Shown here in pieces: positions 6,778 through 7,513 of a stretch of 7,513 nucleotides of DNA. The notes under the pieces were generated by a model. It made no database searches and was not told where the DNA came from. It worked only from the letters and a program-made list of their open reading frames with translations. Made by a program: the position numbers and the translations under genes. Source of the stretch: Verrucomicrobiota bacterium. Its GTDB lineage: Bacteria; Verrucomicrobiota; Verrucomicrobiia; Chthoniobacterales; UBA10450. The stretch is from the NCBI GenBank assembly GCA_003219945.1, contig QHQV01000086.1, positions 1 to 7,513 on the forward strand, given 5' to 3'. Each line of letters starts with the position of its first letter. The stretch's first letter is position 1.

Positions 6778-6897
6778 ATGCCTTCTTCCAATCTTCCTCC
6801 CGGGGAACAACCAAAGGTCAAGCCGTTCGATCCCGTTGTGCTCGACCGCACCGTGATCGCGCTTGAGCAGTGGAATCGCTTCAACATAGCGACTTGA
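6778..6897 (+). CDS. Hypothetical small protein, possibly a broken gene
   Basis: This 39-aa frame starts at ATG 6778 with AAGGA (6766-6770) seven bases upstream, a proper ribosome-binding site. It begins MPSSNLPPGEQPKVKPFDPV and ends WNRFNIAT. There is no signal peptide, membrane helix or recognised motif. After its TGA the same frame stays open for 51 more codons to a TAA at 7051-7053, so a roughly 91-residue ancestor with a nonsense mutation is possible. The second part is arginine-rich (AARRRRMTKMFPRPF), which could equally be non-coding translation. It lies just upstream of the tRNA fragment. I do not recognise a family. Confidence 0.35.
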   Translation: MPSSNLPPGEQPKVKPFDPVVLDRTVIALEQWNRFNIAT

Positions 6898-7064
6898 GAG
6901 CTCCGAGAAAGAAACACTGCCGGACGAAAGGAATCGGTAGGCCGCGCTTCTGAAGGCAATCGACCAACTAACTCATTTGCGGCGAGAAGGCGCCGGATGA
7001 CCAAGATGTTTCCAAGGCCGTTCAACGGATTAATCGATGGGGTTAATTCATAAGGATCAATGAT

Positions 7065-7103
7065 GCCGGGGTGGCGAAATTGGCAGACGCACCAGACTTA
7101 GGG
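7065..7103 (+). pseudogene. tRNA-Leu(UAG) 5' half, truncated just past the anticodon
   Basis: The sequence reads GCCGGGG for the acceptor 5' strand, then TGGCGAAATTGGCAGACGC for the D-arm region, then ACCAGACTTAGG, the 5' anticodon stem and loop with anticodon TAG. It closely matches bacterial tRNA-Leu(UAG), for example E. coli leuW in the same region. The next bases should be the 3' anticodon stem (about ATCTGG), the long variable arm, a T-arm with GTTCGA, and CCCCGGC. Instead GTACCTTTTACGTCC follows. None of the missing 3' parts occurs in the remaining 410 nt, so no functional tRNA can fold here. Alternatives are a deletion, a recombination junction in the anticodon loop, or an assembly join. 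Confidence 0.85.
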
Positions 7104-7513
7104 TACCTTTTACGTCCGGGCCAAAGACTACAATCGCAACCCTAAACGTGCGCTCTCCACGTTCGATATTCCGACCACACTTCTGGCGTCTCGTCACGCA
7201 ATTGAGCTGATCCTTGGCGGCCGCTCTGTCGGCCTAACGACAGAACCAGGAACGACTGGAGCAACGGGAAATTCGAAACTTCGCACACACCCTGCGGCTC
7301 TTGATTAATAAGGATCACGGCGATCACGGCGAGGACACTCCATGCGTCAAGATTGACAACATGGAAGTATCTCAAGTCGGTGTAGCTGCGCGATGTCTGT
7401 CGCAAACAGCTCCGCGCGAGAAGCGCCTCCGTGGGTAAGTTGCCACATGACTGTGCTTGAGGTCCTTTCATCGACGACGGGCTATTTCCAGAAGCGCCAT
7501 ATCGACAGTCCAC
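7104..7513. other. Unassigned 410-nt region at right edge, possible decayed coding sequence
   Basis: Several overlapping frames are open but none has a supported start. A plus-strand frame at 7102-7311 begins directly after the tRNA break and contains YVRAKDYNRNPKRALSTFDI. Another at 7238-7438 contains RQNQERLEQREIRNFAHTLR. A minus-strand frame is open from the edge down to 7142. I recognise no family in any of them. A 9-bp tandem duplication GATCACGGC lies at 7313-7330. The right edge may cut a larger feature. Confidence 0.35.

Noticed and set aside
6895..6897. TGA as selenocysteine codon in the small ORF
   Set aside because: No hairpin resembling a bacterial SECIS follows the TGA, and the sequence around it matches no known selenoprotein motif.
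6714..7025. 103-aa minus-strand frame
   Set aside because: It lies antisense to the small ORF that has a ribosome-binding site, has no Shine-Dalgarno motif, and shows no recognisable domain; most likely a chance frame.
7065..7513. tRNA-Leu interrupted by a group I intron
   Set aside because: An intron in the anticodon loop would fit the break, but no 3' exon (anticodon stem, T-arm GTTCGA, CCCCGGC) follows within the window, and the conserved intron core elements are not seen in order. Only an isolated AAGACTA word resembles one.
1..7513. CRISPR array, defence island or phage genes
   Set aside because: There is no regularly spaced repeat, and no nuclease, transposase, integrase or phage structural motif in any long frame.

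Overview
The window looks like ordinary chromosomal DNA from a soil- or freshwater-type Verrucomicrobiota bacterium, possibly Chthoniobacterales. This is inferred from the gene mix (rpmE next to prfA, a DUF4388/PATAN protein, a short ROK kinase), moderate GC, frequent starts without a Shine-Dalgarno motif, and a palindromic intergenic repeat. No single marker proves the phylum.

Layout. Positions 1-5034 carry six genes, all on the minus strand. In transcription order they are a stand-alone AMP-forming acyl ligase (5034-3595), a DUF4388 protein (3510-2527), a ROK-family sugar-kinase-like protein (2500-1808), a small exported Spy/LTXXQ-like protein (1678-1316), mazG (1129-338) and secG (215 to beyond the left edge). 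Only the DUF4388 and ROK genes are tightly spaced (26 nt). A short divergent gap of 50 nt separates the ligase from a plus-strand pair, rpmE (5085-5312) and prfA (5378-6457). A palindromic element of 58 bp ends two bases before the prfA start codon.

From 6458 to the right edge (about 1.05 kb) I find no convincing full-length gene. It contains a 39-codon ORF with a good Shine-Dalgarno sequence, several short open frames, and the exact 5' half of a tRNA-Leu(UAG) that stops matching a tRNA just past the anticodon. prmC, which often follows prfA, is not seen.

How the genes work together. rpmE, prfA and secG belong to translation and protein export, and mazG is a nucleotide-pool house-cleaning enzyme. 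The DUF4388-ROK pair may be a functional unit of unknown role. I did not find a clear new defence or mobile system. The items most worth a second look are the truncated tRNA and its degenerate surroundings, and the repeat that forms the prfA leader.
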